From positions 2,446,419 to 2,510,418 of the forward strand of contig NZ_CP076061.1 in assembly GCF_018729255.1 (NCBI RefSeq): a stretch of 64,000 bases of DNA. The letters run 5' to 3'. Positions within the stretch are counted from its first letter, which is position 1. Each line of letters starts with the position of its first letter. The notes under the pieces were generated by a model. The model saw only the letters and a program-made list of their open reading frames with translations. It was not told the origin of the DNA and made no database searches. The translations under genes were made by a program, and so were the position numbers. Source of the stretch: Cupriavidus sp. EM10 (GTDB lineage Bacteria > Pseudomonadota > Gammaproteobacteria > Burkholderiales > Burkholderiaceae). Of the stretch, positions 26,322-35,107 are shown one piece after another.

Positions 26322-27776
26322 TCAGAACGATCCGACCAGCGTGCCCAGCACGATCACGGCCACCAGCGCCAGCAGCGGCCCGACGATGCCGACCATCACG
26401 ATGCCGCCGTAGCTTTGGCGGTGCGTGGAGCCGCAGACGGCCAGCAGCGTGACCACGGCGCCGTTGTGCGGCAAGGTGTCGAGCGTCCCCGCGCTCATCA
26501 CGGCCACTCGATGCAGCACGGCGGGATCGAGCCCGATTTCCAGCGCCCGCGCCAGGTAGGTGCCGCCCAGTGCATCGAGCGCGATGGTCAGCCCGCCCGA
26601 GGCCGACCCCGTCAGCGCCGACAGCACGTTCGTGGCCACGGCCAGCGACACCAGCGGGCCGCCTTCGATCGACAGCACCCAGTCCCGCACCACCGCAAAG
26701 CCCGGTAGTGCGGCAACCACGGCCCCGAAGCCAACCAGGCTGGCCACGCTGAGCACCGGCAGCGCCGCCGCATGGGCGCCAGCGCCCATGGTGTCGCGCA
26801 GCGCGGTCAGGCGCCGCCAGTTCAGCAGCACCAGGCTCAGGATGGCCGCCGCCAGCGCCACGATCACGGACCATACGCCGCCCACGGCCTGCAAGGTAGT
26901 GGCGCCCCATTCGGGCAGCGACAGGTAATCCGCGTCAAGGCGTGGCAGCACGGCCAGGCTCATCGTCAGGTTCACCGCGATCACCACCACCAGCGGCAGC
27001 AGCGCCACCAGCGGGCCGGGCGGCTGGGCGCTGCGCTGGCCGTGCAGCGTTTCGGCCGGATCGAACTCATGCGCGGTACTGGCCCGCTCGCGGATCAACG
27101 GCCGCTCGGCCACTTCCTCCACGCCGGCCGACATCCCTTCACCATACCCTTCGCCCTTGCGGCGCGCGGCCGCTTCGCAGCGTGCCAGCCACCACATGCC
27201 GAACGCCAGCATGAGCAGGCTGGCGATGATGCCCAGCCCCGGCGCCGCAAACGGCGTGGTGCTGAAGAACGGCATCGGGATGGCGTTCTGGATGGCCGGC
27301 GTGCCGGGCAGCGCCGACATCGTGAAGGTCGAGGTACCGAGCACGATGGCCGCCGGCATCAGCCGGTGCGGGATATTGGCCGCGCGGAACAGCGCGTGGG
27401 CCATCGGCGCCAGCACGAAGAACGCCACGAACAGGCTGACGCCGCCGTAGGTGAGCAGCGCCCCGGCCAGCACCACGGCCAGCATGGCGCGGCTGGGCCC
27501 GAGCGTGCGGGTCATCCAGTCGGCAATCGCGGTGACCGATCCGCTGTCGTCCATCAGCTTGCCGAACAGCGCGCCCAGCAGGAACAGCGGAAAGAATTGC
27601 GCCACGAAGCCGGCGGCCGTGCCCATGAAGGTCTGGGTCCAGTGGGCCAGCAGCGGCTCGCCCGCCGTGGCGGCAGCCAGCAGCGCGGCGGCCGGGGCGA
27701 TCAGCAGGATGCTCCAGCCACGGAACGCCATCCAGATCATCGCCGCCAGGGCGATGACGATGCCGAGCAGGCCCAT
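26322..27776 (-). CDS. GntP family permease
   Basis: A 484-residue membrane permease with about 12-14 hydrophobic segments: GLLGIVIALAAMIWMAFRGW, FFPLFLLGALFGKLMDDSGS, GTSTFTMSALPGTPAIQNAI, and the conserved late segment NVLSALTGSASGGLTIALDA with SAGTLDTLPHNGAVVTLLAV. GntP permeases take up gluconate or 3-hydroxybutyrate-type hydroxy acids by proton symport. A poorly conserved cytoplasmic loop of about 60 residues lies mid-protein. Starts 2 bases after the patatin gene, so the two are cotranscribed. The substrate may be a hydroxy acid released by the patatin's hydrolysis, which is inference. Confidence 0.9.
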   Translation of the reverse strand: MGLLGIVIALAAMIWMAFRGWSILLIAPAAALLAAATAGEPLLAHWTQTFMGTAAGFVAQFFPLFLLGALFGKLMDDSGSVTAIADWMTRTLGPSRAMLAVVLAGALLTYGGVSLFVAFFVLAPMAHALFRAANIPHRLMPAAIVLGTSTFTMSALPGTPAIQNAIPMPFFSTTPFAAPGLGIIASLLMLAFGMWWLARCEAAARRKGEGYGEGMSAGVEEVAERPLIRERASTAHEFDPAETLHGQRSAQPPGPLVALLPLVVVIAVNLTMSLAVLPRLDADYLSLPEWGATTLQAVGGVWSVIVALAAAILSLVLLNWRRLTALRDTMGAGAHAAALPVLSVASLVGFGAVVAALPGFAVVRDWVLSIEGGPLVSLAVATNVLSALTGSASGGLTIALDALGGTYLARALEIGLDPAVLHRVAVMSAGTLDTLPHNGAVVTLLAVCGSTHRQSYGGIVMVGIVGPLLALVAVIVLGTLVGSF

Positions 27777-27778
27777 GG

Positions 27779-28822
27779 TCAGACCTCCTGCAGCAGTTCG
27801 TCGAGATAGAACGACGAGCGATGGCCCAGGTCGTCGCCATGCATGGCCAGGAACTGATCGGCCGCCGCGCGGCCTTCGTCGCGCAGCATGCACAGGAACG
27901 GCCATTCGGCATTCATCTTCGACGACGAGCCAAGCTCGGCCATGCGCTCGCTGGCGATGCGGTGGATGCGCATGTGGGCCCACTGGGCGCCCTCGGCGGC
28001 GCCGGGATCGGCCACGCGCTGCAGCACGGCGATCATGCGCAGTTCCTTGAGCAGCGCCGCGTTGAACGATATCTCGTTGACCCGGCTCAGGATGTCGCGC
28101 GCCGTGCGCGGCACGCCGGAGCGGGCCACCGGGTTGATCTGCACGAGGATGGTGTCGCGCGACTGGCACTCCCGCACCAGCGGCGTGATGGTGGGATTGC
28201 CGGCGTAGCCGCCGTCCCAATACGGCACACCATCGATTTCCACGGCCTGGAACACGGTGGGCAGGCAGGCCGACGCCAGCAGCACGCTGGCCGTGACCTC
28301 GGTGTTCTTGAACACGCGGCCACGCCCGGTTTCCACGTTGGTGGCGGTGACGAACAGGTGGATCGGTGCCTGGGCCAGCACATCGAAATCGATGGTGGCC
28401 TGCAGCACCTCGGCCAGCGGATTGCTGCCGGCGCGGTTCAGGTCATAGGGCGACCAGATGCGCGCGGCCAGGTCGGCGGCGACGAACAGCGGGGAGTTGT
28501 CGAGCGTCCAGCGCCCCAGGATCACATCGAGCGGACTGCGCCGGAACGGGCTGAAGCGGGCGGCATCGGATACCCGCTGCCAGAAAGCCTCCAGCGCCTG
28601 ACGCGCCCCGGCCGCCCCGTTCAGCGCATGGCCGTAGACCAGCACCGCGGCATTCATCGCCCCGGCGGACGTGCCCGAGATGCCGTCGATATCCAGCCAC
28701 GGCTCCTCCAGCAGCCGGTCCAGCACACCCCAGGTAAATGCCCCATGCGCGCCCCCGCCCTGCAGCGCCAGGTCGATCAGCAACGGCGCGCGCGCCGCAG
28801 CGGTCTTGCCTTCCTCGTTCAT
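27779..28822 (-). CDS. patatin-like phospholipase family protein
   Basis: A 347-residue serine hydrolase. ATG 28822 starts MNEEGKTAAARAPLLIDLAL, followed by the oxyanion-hole motif QGGGAHGAFTWGVLD, the nucleophile elbow GTSAGAMNA, and the catalytic Asp in DGGYAGNP, making the Ser-Asp dyad complete. The C-terminal part is helical (EGAQWAHMRIHRIASERMAE). Such enzymes hydrolyse phospholipids or, in related proteins, polyhydroxyalkanoate-like esters. Upstream gene of a two-gene operon with the GntP permease. Confidence 0.9.
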   Translation of the reverse strand: MNEEGKTAAARAPLLIDLALQGGGAHGAFTWGVLDRLLEEPWLDIDGISGTSAGAMNAAVLVYGHALNGAAGARQALEAFWQRVSDAARFSPFRRSPLDVILGRWTLDNSPLFVAADLAARIWSPYDLNRAGSNPLAEVLQATIDFDVLAQAPIHLFVTATNVETGRGRVFKNTEVTASVLLASACLPTVFQAVEIDGVPYWDGGYAGNPTITPLVRECQSRDTILVQINPVARSGVPRTARDILSRVNEISFNAALLKELRMIAVLQRVADPGAAEGAQWAHMRIHRIASERMAELGSSSKMNAEWPFLCMLRDEGRAAADQFLAMHGDDLGHRSSFYLDELLQEV

Positions 28823-28932
28823 CCGACGCTCCCGAAGGTGAAACACGTGAGGTACAAGCCGCTCTATTATTTGTTGTGCGGTGCAACTTAGGCAAGGCGA
28901 TGGTTTCGCTGCGTGTTCGCTATCGTTATACT

Positions 28933-28953
28933 TGTACAGTTAATTGGACATGT
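28933..28953. promoter_or_regulatory. candidate YefM-type operator upstream of the toxin-antitoxin pair
   Basis: Just upstream of the antitoxin gene lie the palindromes TGTACA (28933-28938) and ACATGT (28948-28953). E. coli YefM recognises TGTACA hexamers in its own promoter, so this is a plausible autoregulatory site. An AT-rich TATACTTGTACAGTTAATT context fits promoter overlap. Confidence 0.45.
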
Positions 28954-28968
28954 ATGTGGAGTGCTCAA

Positions 28969-29238
28969 ATGCGCACAGTTCATTTCTCGGATGCACGGAA
29001 TAACCTCAAGGCCGTCATCGATCAGGCTATTGAGGATCACGACGCCGTGCTGATCACTCGCCGGGATGCCCCCAACGCGGTCATCATGTCGCAGGAGCAA
29101 TACGATAGCTGGGCGGAAACCATCTATCTGCTCAACTCGCCGGCAAATGCCGCGCACCTCGCCCGCTCGCTGGAACAGTTGCGAGCCGGGGAAACGCAAT
29201 CGCGAAAGCTCATTGATCCGGACGATGCAGCGGAATGA
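28969..29238 (+). CDS. type II antitoxin, Phd/YefM family
   Basis: An 89-residue antitoxin. The N-terminal DNA-binding fold is MRTVHFSDARNNLKAVIDQA with the conserved VLITRRDAPNAVIMSQEQYD, typical of YefM, and the C-terminal toxin-neutralising tail is acidic (SRKLIDPDDAAE). It should bind its promoter and inhibit the YoeB-type toxin. The TGA overlaps the toxin's ATG (ATGA, 29235-29238), giving coupled translation in the usual antitoxin-first order. Confidence 0.92.
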   Translation: MRTVHFSDARNNLKAVIDQAIEDHDAVLITRRDAPNAVIMSQEQYDSWAETIYLLNSPANAAHLARSLEQLRAGETQSRKLIDPDDAAE

Positions 29239-29504
29239 CGCGCAACATCTTGTTCACCGCTGATGCGTGGGAGCAGTACCTCTTCTGGCAAGGGCAAGAT
29301 CGGAAGACGCTAAGGCGCATCAATCAGCTGGTCGATGATGCACGGCGGTCTCCCTTTGAGGGCATCGGAAAGCCCGAGCCCTTGAAAGGAAACCTCGCAG
29401 GGTTCTGGTCGCGCCGCATCGATGACACCAATCGACTTGTCTATAAAGCCGACGACACTGCCGTCTCTATCGTCAGCTGTCGCTATCACTATGGCGACAG
29501 GTAG
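29235..29504 (+). CDS. yoeB: YoeB/Txe family mRNA interferase toxin
   Basis: An 89-residue toxin very close in layout to E. coli YoeB: WEQYLFWQGQDRKTLRRINQ, RRSPFEGIGKPEPLKGNLAG, FWSRRIDDTNRLVYKADD and the C-terminal CRYHYGDR. The catalytic set is present: Glu in PFEG, Arg in SRRI, and the His-Tyr near the end. It cleaves mRNA in the ribosomal A site when released from the antitoxin. Both genes look intact. Confidence 0.95.
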   Translation: MTRNILFTADAWEQYLFWQGQDRKTLRRINQLVDDARRSPFEGIGKPEPLKGNLAGFWSRRIDDTNRLVYKADDTAVSIVSCRYHYGDR

Positions 29505-29550
29505 CGATAGGTACGCGTGAATTAGCCTACGTCGACGGCAGCAGCAGAAA

Positions 29551-29581
29551 GCTCCGCTCTCCCGCCTGGCGGGAGCGGAGC
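29551..29581 (-). terminator. terminator of the sugar-acid operon
   Basis: A stem of about 14 bp (29551-29566 with 29568-29581, with a 2-base bulge) ends the minus-strand operon 31 bases beyond the dehydratase stop codon. On the minus strand it is followed by TTTCT. It also separates this operon from the convergent toxin-antitoxin genes. Confidence 0.65.
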
Positions 29582-29611
29582 ACGACATGGCGGGAGAGGC
29601 GGCAAGAAACC

Positions 29612-30787
29612 TTACCCAATCACCTCGAACTGATCGAAATACGCCTCGTTGAGCGTCAGCCCAAGCCCCGGCAGGTTGTCGTCCAGCTGCAGGTAGCCGT
29701 TGTCCGGCGTGGGTTCGCCCTTGAAGATGTAGTAGAACAGCTCGTTGCCGACCTCCACGTCGTGCACCGGGAAGAACTCGGACATGGGTGACGCCGTCGA
29801 TGCCATGGTCAGGTGGTAGTTGTGCATCTGGCCGGCATGGGGGATCACCGGCACCGACCACGCCTCGGCCATCGCGTTGATCTTCTGGGCGGCCGTGATG
29901 CCGCCCACCCGGTTCGTGTCGTACTGGATCACGTCGACGGCGCGCCGTTCCAGCAGGTCCTTGAAGCCGTATGACGTGAACTCGTGCTCGCCGCCCGAGA
30001 TCGGGAACGGACTCATCTTCTTCAGCTCGGCATAGCCCTCGATATCGTCGGCGATGACCGGTTCCTCCAGCCAGCGCGGGTTGAACTCGGCCAGGCGCGG
30101 GATCATGCGGCGCGCGTATTCGAGCGTCCAGCCCATGTAGCACTCCAGCATGATGTCGACGCCGTCGCCCACCAGTTCGCGCAGCAGTCGCACCTGTTCA
30201 AGATTCTTCAGCATGCCGGCCGGCCCATCCTTGGGGCCGTAGCCGAAGCGCATCTTCATGGCCGTGAAGCCCTGGTCCAGGTAGCGCTGGGCCTCGCCCA
30301 GGAAGGCGTCGCGGTCGTCGTTGTTGTAGAGCTTCGACGCATAGCACCAGATCTTTTCCTTGGTACGCCCGCCCAGCAGCTTGAACACGGGCCGGCCGGT
30401 GGCCTTGCCCATCAGGTCCCACAGCGCGATGTCCACCGCCGAGATGGCCGCCATGCCGATACCCTTGCGGCCCCACGCATGCGTGCGGCGATACATCTTC
30501 TGCCACAGGTATTCGTTGTCGAACGGGTCCTGGCCGATCACGATCGGCGCCAGGTACTGGTCGACGATCTGCTTGGCCACGCGCGGCGCCAGCGCGCAGT
30601 TGCCGATGCCCACATGGCCGTCGTCGGTTTCCACCTCGACCACGAGCCAGCCGTGGAAGCGGAACGACCCCATGGCGTCGCCCCGGTCGAACAGGATGTC
30701 CGTGGCGTTGGTGCAGAAGTGGGCCTGCGGCGGCACCGTCTTGCCTTTCCATTCGAAGACGCGGGCGCGGACGTTGGTGATTTTCAT
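29612..30787 (-). CDS. enolase-superfamily sugar-acid dehydratase (mandelate racemase/L-rhamnonate dehydratase-like)
   Basis: A 391-residue enolase-superfamily protein. The N-terminal capping domain starts [20 protein letters not shown]; the barrel carries [20 protein letters not shown], the KxR motif in AMKMRFGYG, and metal-ligand positions in [19 protein letters not shown] and ISGGEHEF. The basic His region is [14 protein letters not shown]. Domain order and the PVFKLLGG motif resemble L-rhamnonate dehydratase, so it probably converts an aldonate into a 2-keto-3-deoxy acid. Last gene of the tctC-pdxA-like operon. With the nearby KDA dehydratase it fits a non-phosphorylating sugar-acid route, but the exact sugar acid is not determined. 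Confidence 0.85.
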   Translation of the reverse strand: MKITNVRARVFEWKGKTVPPQAHFCTNATDILFDRGDAMGSFRFHGWLVVEVETDDGHVGIGNCALAPRVAKQIVDQYLAPIVIGQDPFDNEYLWQKMYRRTHAWGRKGIGMAAISAVDIALWDLMGKATGRPVFKLLGGRTKEKIWCYASKLYNNDDRDAFLGEAQRYLDQGFTAMKMRFGYGPKDGPAGMLKNLEQVRLLRELVGDGVDIMLECYMGWTLEYARRMIPRLAEFNPRWLEEPVIADDIEGYAELKKMSPFPISGGEHEFTSYGFKDLLERRAVDVIQYDTNRVGGITAAQKINAMAEAWSVPVIPHAGQMHNYHLTMASTASPMSEFFPVHDVEVGNELFYYIFKGEPTPDNGYLQLDDNLPGLGLTLNEAYFDQFEVIG

Positions 30788-30812
30788 AAGGGAGTCCTGG
30801 TGGCGTGGAGGG

Positions 30813-31838
30813 TCAGGCGGCCTGGGCGTCGGCCAGCCGGCGGGCGCCCATCTGGCAGGCCAGGTGAAAGGCCTGCAGCGTGGCGCCCGGATTGGCGCGG
30901 CCCTGCTGCGTGATATCGAAGGCGGTGCCGTGGGCCGGGGTGGTGATCGGCACGGGCAAGCCGCCCTGGACCGTCACGCCGCGCGAGAAGCCCATCAGCT
31001 TGATGCCGATCTGGCCCTGGTCGTGGTACATCGTGACGATGGCGTCGAACTGGCGCTGCTCCGGGCCGCCCTGGACCTTCAGGAAGATCGTGTCGGCGGG
31101 GAACGGTCCCTGCGCGGCCACGCCGCGAGACTGCGCCTCGGCCACGGCCGGGCCGATCACGTCGATTTCCTCGCGGCCGAACGCGCCGTTGTCGCCGTTA
31201 TGCGGGTTCAGGCCGCACACGGCAATGCGCGGGGTGGCCACGCCGGACCGGCGCAGCGCGTTGTCGATCAGGTCGATGGCGTCGCGCACGCGGGACGGCG
31301 TGATCAGGGCCGGTACTTCCTTGATGGCCACGTGCGACGTCACGCGCGACGTCCACAGCCCGTCCAGCACGTTGAATTCGCAGAACGGGCCGGTGTAGCC
31401 CAGTTTTTCGGCAAACCAGTGCAGTTCGTCGTTGTGGCCCATGCCGGCCGCGTGCATCGAGCTCTTGTTCAGCGGCCCGAACAGGATGGCATCGGCCTGG
31501 CCGGCCTGCGCCAGCGTCACGGCCAGCTGCAGCGTACCCAGGCAATAGCGGCCGCCGGCGGCACTGGCCTCGCCGCGCGGATAGGCGGGCTGGTCGTCCA
31601 GATTCCAGTGATACAGGCGCGGGCCGTGCTCGGTGCCCTGGAAGTCGGGGCGCTCCACCTCGGGCAGTGCCAGGCTCACGCCGGCCACTTCCATGCCGCG
31701 CCGCCATTCGTCGCGGTCGGCGATCAGCAGGATGCGCGCCTGCGCGGCCACGGGGTCGGCCAGCAGCCGGGCAATCAGTTCGGGGCCGATGCCGGCGGGG
31801 TCGCCGAGCACCATGGCAATACGGGGGCGTTGGGGCAT
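30813..31838 (-). CDS. PdxA family 4-phospho-acid dehydrogenase (PdxA2-like)
   Basis: A 341-residue member of the PdxA family. [20 protein letters not shown] is the typical start; substrate and metal residues appear in [44 protein letters not shown] and [13 protein letters not shown], with the terminal PAHGTAFDI. True PdxA makes vitamin B6; paralogues in sugar-acid clusters (PdxA2) oxidise 4-phospho-threonate or -erythronate. The location between a TctC receptor and a sugar-acid dehydratase favours a catabolic PdxA2 role. No matching DUF1537 kinase is visible nearby, which leaves the substrate open. Starts 2 bases after the tctC stop. Confidence 0.85.
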   Translation of the reverse strand: MPQRPRIAMVLGDPAGIGPELIARLLADPVAAQARILLIADRDEWRRGMEVAGVSLALPEVERPDFQGTEHGPRLYHWNLDDQPAYPRGEASAAGGRYCLGTLQLAVTLAQAGQADAILFGPLNKSSMHAAGMGHNDELHWFAEKLGYTGPFCEFNVLDGLWTSRVTSHVAIKEVPALITPSRVRDAIDLIDNALRRSGVATPRIAVCGLNPHNGDNGAFGREEIDVIGPAVAEAQSRGVAAQGPFPADTIFLKVQGGPEQRQFDAIVTMYHDQGQIGIKLMGFSRGVTVQGGLPVPITTPAHGTAFDITQQGRANPGATLQAFHLACQMGARRLADAQAA

Positions 31839-31840
31839 GT

Positions 31841-32806
31841 TCAGTCCAGTTTGACGCCGAGTTCGGCGATCAGCTTGCCGTAGCGCGCATATTCGCTGCG
31901 CGAGAAGGCGTCGAATTGGGCGGGGTCCATCGTGCCGGCGACGGCGCCGACATCGGCCAGCCGGCGGATGGTGTCCGGGTCCTTCATCACCTGCGCCATG
32001 GCCGCGCTGATCTTCTGCAGCGTGGCGGGCGGCGTGCCGGCGGTGGCGTAGACGCCGTACCAGGTATTGGCCTGGATATCGGGCACGCCAGCTTCCTTGA
32101 GCGTCGGCACGTTGGGCAGCAGCGCCGAGCGCTTTTCCGACGTCACCGCCAGCGCCCGCAGCTTGCCGGCCTTGATATGGTTGATGACCGACGGCATGGT
32201 CTCGAAACTCATGTCGACCTGGCCGCCCATCAGGTCCACCAGTCCGCTGGCGCTGCTCTTGTACGGCACGTGCAGCATCTTGCCGTGGATCTGGTGCACG
32301 AAGGCTGCCGCCGCCAGATGCTGCGTGCTGCCGACGCCCGACGAGCTGTACCGGTACTTGTCCGGATGGGCCTGGATCTGGGCCACCAGCGTCTTCGCGT
32401 CCTGGATCGGCAACTGGGTGTTGACCACCAGCACGTTCGGCACCTGCGCCACCAGCGCCACCGGCGCCAGGTCCTTCAGCGGGTTGAACTGCAGCTTGAG
32501 CAGGTGCGGCGCGATGGCCTGAGACGTCGACACGCCCATCAGCAGCGTGTTGCCATCGGGCGGGGCCTTGGCGGTGATGTCCGCCGCGATGGTGTTCGAG
32601 GCGCCGGGGCGGTTGTCGACCACCACCGGCTGCTTGAGGATGGCGGCCAGCTTGTCCGAGACGATGCGCGCCATGATGTCGGTGCCGCCGCCCGGCGCGG
32701 CCCCCACCATCATGCGGATCGGGCGGGCGTCGTCGGCCCGGGCGCATGGCGCGGCCATGCCAAACATCGCGATACCGGCCAGGGTGCCGGCCATCCATGT
32801 CTTCAT
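31841..32806 (-). CDS. tripartite tricarboxylate transporter-type binding protein (TctC/Bug family)
   Basis: A 321-residue periplasmic receptor. ATG 32806 follows a GGAGACAG ribosome-binding stretch and opens a signal peptide (MKTWMAGTLAGIAMFGMAAP, cleaved near CARA). Family motifs: IRMMVGAAPGGGTDIMARIV, VVVDNRPGASNTIAADI, NVLVVNTQLPIQDAKTLVAQ, SSSGVGSTQHLAAAAF and VPYKSSASGLVDLMGGQV. First gene of the operon, divergent from the KDA dehydratase; probably binds the sugar acid or a related carboxylate. No membrane TctA/B partner in the window. Confidence 0.92.
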   Translation of the reverse strand: MKTWMAGTLAGIAMFGMAAPCARADDARPIRMMVGAAPGGGTDIMARIVSDKLAAILKQPVVVDNRPGASNTIAADITAKAPPDGNTLLMGVSTSQAIAPHLLKLQFNPLKDLAPVALVAQVPNVLVVNTQLPIQDAKTLVAQIQAHPDKYRYSSSGVGSTQHLAAAAFVHQIHGKMLHVPYKSSASGLVDLMGGQVDMSFETMPSVINHIKAGKLRALAVTSEKRSALLPNVPTLKEAGVPDIQANTWYGVYATAGTPPATLQKISAAMAQVMKDPDTIRRLADVGAVAGTMDPAQFDAFSRSEYARYGKLIAELGVKLD

Positions 32807-33038
32807 GTCTGTCTCCGTCGTGGGCAGTCTGCGCTGCGTGACGTCCACTATACGAAAGACCAGTGCCCCCGGAAAACTGAGCATTTCTGAAGCGGCGATA
32901 AGCGGCACTGATATGCGGGTTAACGCGGTACGCCCGGCTGGAGCGATCACCGCAGGCGATCGGGGTATCGGCAGGATTCAATAGGCAGCGCCCCCGGCGG
33001 CCCGTATATTGGGCGCCACACGACAACAAGGAGACAGC

Positions 33039-33959
33039 ATGGCCAACCCCGTGTATCGCGGCGTATTCCCGGTGGCGCCGACCATCTTCGACGCCCAGGG
33101 CGGGCTTGACCTGGACGGCCAGCGCCGCTGCATCGACTTCATGATCGATGCCGGGTCGCACGGCCTGTGCATCCTGGCCAATTTCTCGGAGCAGTTCGTG
33201 CTGACCGACGACGAGCGCCAGCTGCTGATGACCACGGTGCTCGACCACGTGGCGGGCCGCGTGCCGGTGATCGTCACCACCACGCATTTCAGTTCGCGCA
33301 TCTGTGCCGAGCGCAGCCGCGCCGCGCAGGATGCCGGCGCCGCCATGGTGATGGTCATGCCGCCTTATCACGGCGCCACGATCCGCGTGCCGGAGCGCAG
33401 CATCCACGAGTTCTTCGCCACGGTGTCGGCGGCCATCGACATCCCGATCATGATCCAGGACGCCCCGGTCAGCGGCACCACGCTGTCGGCGCCGTTCCTG
33501 GCGCGCATGGCCCGCGAGCTGGCCAACGTGTCGTACTTCAAGATCGAGGTGCCGCAGGCCGCCGCCAAGCTGCGCGAACTGATTGCGCTGGGTGGCGATG
33601 CCATCGTGGGGCCGTGGGACGGCGAGGAAGCCATTACGCTGATGGCCGACCTGGAGGCCGGGGCCACGGGGGCCATGACCGGGGCCGGCTATCCAGATGG
33701 CATCCGCCAGATCCTCGATGCCTGGCAGGCCGGCGATGCCGAGGGGGCCGCCGACCGCTACCAGCAATGGCTGCCGCTGATCAACTACGAGAACCGCCAG
33801 GGCTGGCTGGCCACGGCCAAGGTGCTGATGCAGGAAGGCGGCGTGATCCGATCGGATGCGGTACGCCATCCGCTGCAGCCGATGCATCCGGCCACGCGCG
33901 AGGGTTTGCTGAAGGTGGCGCGCCGGCTCGACCCGCTGGTGCTGCGCTGGGGGCGCTGA
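33039..33959 (+). CDS. 2-keto-3-deoxy-L-arabonate dehydratase-like (DHDPS/NAL superfamily)
   Basis: A 306-residue class I aldolase-fold enzyme. AAGGAGA precedes ATG 33039. MANPVYRGVFPVAPTIFDAQ, GLCILANFSEQFVLTDDER, VIVTTTHFSSRICAERSRAA, MVMVMPPYHGATIRVPE and YFKIEVPQAAAKLRELIALG (Schiff-base Lys) closely follow the characterised Azospirillum L-2-keto-3-deoxyarabonate dehydratase as I remember it. The position of the usual Tyr of DHDPS is IQDAP, also as in that enzyme. The reaction yields alpha-ketoglutarate semialdehyde. Divergent from the tctC-pdxA-dehydratase operon, with which it forms a consistent pathway, and followed by a convergent LysR gene. Confidence 0.85.
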   Translation: MANPVYRGVFPVAPTIFDAQGGLDLDGQRRCIDFMIDAGSHGLCILANFSEQFVLTDDERQLLMTTVLDHVAGRVPVIVTTTHFSSRICAERSRAAQDAGAAMVMVMPPYHGATIRVPERSIHEFFATVSAAIDIPIMIQDAPVSGTTLSAPFLARMARELANVSYFKIEVPQAAAKLRELIALGGDAIVGPWDGEEAITLMADLEAGATGAMTGAGYPDGIRQILDAWQAGDAEGAADRYQQWLPLINYENRQGWLATAKVLMQEGGVIRSDAVRHPLQPMHPATREGLLKVARRLDPLVLRWGR

Positions 33960-33974
33960 ACTGCCCGGCGATTG

Positions 33975-34901
33975 TCAGGCCGCGTGCGCCCGTAGCGTAT
34001 CGATCAGCAGGCTCATCGACGCCGACACCGGCCTGCCGCGCCGGGTGACGATGCCGTACGGCCCCAGCTTGATCGGCAGGGGCAGCGGCAGCACGGCCAG
34101 CGCGCCAAGCTGCGCGTAGTAGGCGGCCACCGATTCGGGCAGCACGGCGATCAGTTCGCTGTCGATCAGCAGCGAGGTGGTCATCAGCACGGCGGCCGTT
34201 TCGATGGTCGACGGCGGCGCGGGCACGCCGGCGTCCTCGAACGAGCGGTCCAGCAGCGCCCGCATCGGGCTGGGACGCGGCTGCATGATCCACGGGAAGC
34301 GGGTCAGTTCGGCAAAGGCCAGCGTGCGCTGGCCCGCCAGCGGATGCTGCGGCCCGACCACGATGGCCAGGCCCTCGTCGCCAAGCTGCTCGAAATCGAG
34401 CGCGGTGCTGTCCCAGCCTTCGGGCACGCGGCCCAGGACCACGTCGAGCTGGTCGCGTTCCAGCAGGGGCATCAGCACGTCGCTGGTATCGACCTGCACC
34501 GCGATTTCCAGCTGCGGATGGTCGCGATTGAGCTGGCGGATCGCGCTGGCCAGCAGCCCCGGCGTGGGCGCCATCACCGCGCCGACGCGCACGCGTCCGA
34601 TCTTGCCCGATTCCAGCGCCACCAGTTCGTCGCGCAACCCGGCCATATCGGCAAACACGAGCTTGGCGTAGCGCGTGGCGGCGCCGCCAAAACGGGTGGC
34701 CCGCAGGCCGCGCGCATGCCGTTCGAACAGCGCCACGCCCAGCAAATCTTCCATGTCCTGCAGCATCTTGCTGACGGCTGGCTGGGACAGCGTCAGCGCT
34801 TCGGCCGCCTGGCGAAGCGACCCGCGCTCTTCGATGGCTACCAGCAGGCGCAGGTGCTGCATCTTCAGGCGGTTGTGCAGGGCGGAGACGGACGGGATCA
34901 T
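33975..34901 (-). CDS. LysR family transcriptional regulator (GbpR/PcaQ-like)
   Basis: A 308-residue regulator. MIPSVSALHNRLKMQHLRLL, the HTH in SLRQAAEALTLSQPAVSKML, and an effector domain beginning GKIGRVRVGAVMAPTPGLL. The HTH and linker wording resemble the GbpR/PcaQ branch of LysR proteins, which often control sugar-binding-protein or aromatic genes. Convergent with the KDA dehydratase gene 15 bases away, so it probably regulates the adjacent sugar-acid cluster. Confidence 0.92.
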   Translation of the reverse strand: MIPSVSALHNRLKMQHLRLLVAIEERGSLRQAAEALTLSQPAVSKMLQDMEDLLGVALFERHARGLRATRFGGAATRYAKLVFADMAGLRDELVALESGKIGRVRVGAVMAPTPGLLASAIRQLNRDHPQLEIAVQVDTSDVLMPLLERDQLDVVLGRVPEGWDSTALDFEQLGDEGLAIVVGPQHPLAGQRTLAFAELTRFPWIMQPRPSPMRALLDRSFEDAGVPAPPSTIETAAVLMTTSLLIDSELIAVLPESVAAYYAQLGALAVLPLPLPIKLGPYGIVTRRGRPVSASMSLLIDTLRAHAA

Positions 34902-35107
34902 GGCCGGGCTCTTGGCGGATGGGGCGTCATTCTAATGCGGCGGCCCCTGGCGCAGGGGCGCCGGGCGGTAAATCTTCCACAGGGTGCGCAGCGCTACATG
35001 GCGCTGGCTGGCCTTGCGCGGAGGGATGGCCGCCAACGCGGGGCGGGCGCCAGCGGAACGGAACTTGCAGGGATTGCAGGTTTCAAGCCACACGCAAGGA
35101 GACCCAG

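Noticed and set aside
31841..33887. N-terminal extension of the PdxA-like frame over the tctC gene (over 600 extra codons)
   Set aside because: The extension lies antisense or out of frame to real genes; the PdxA family start [18 protein letters not shown] at 31838 is natural and adjacent to the tctC stop.
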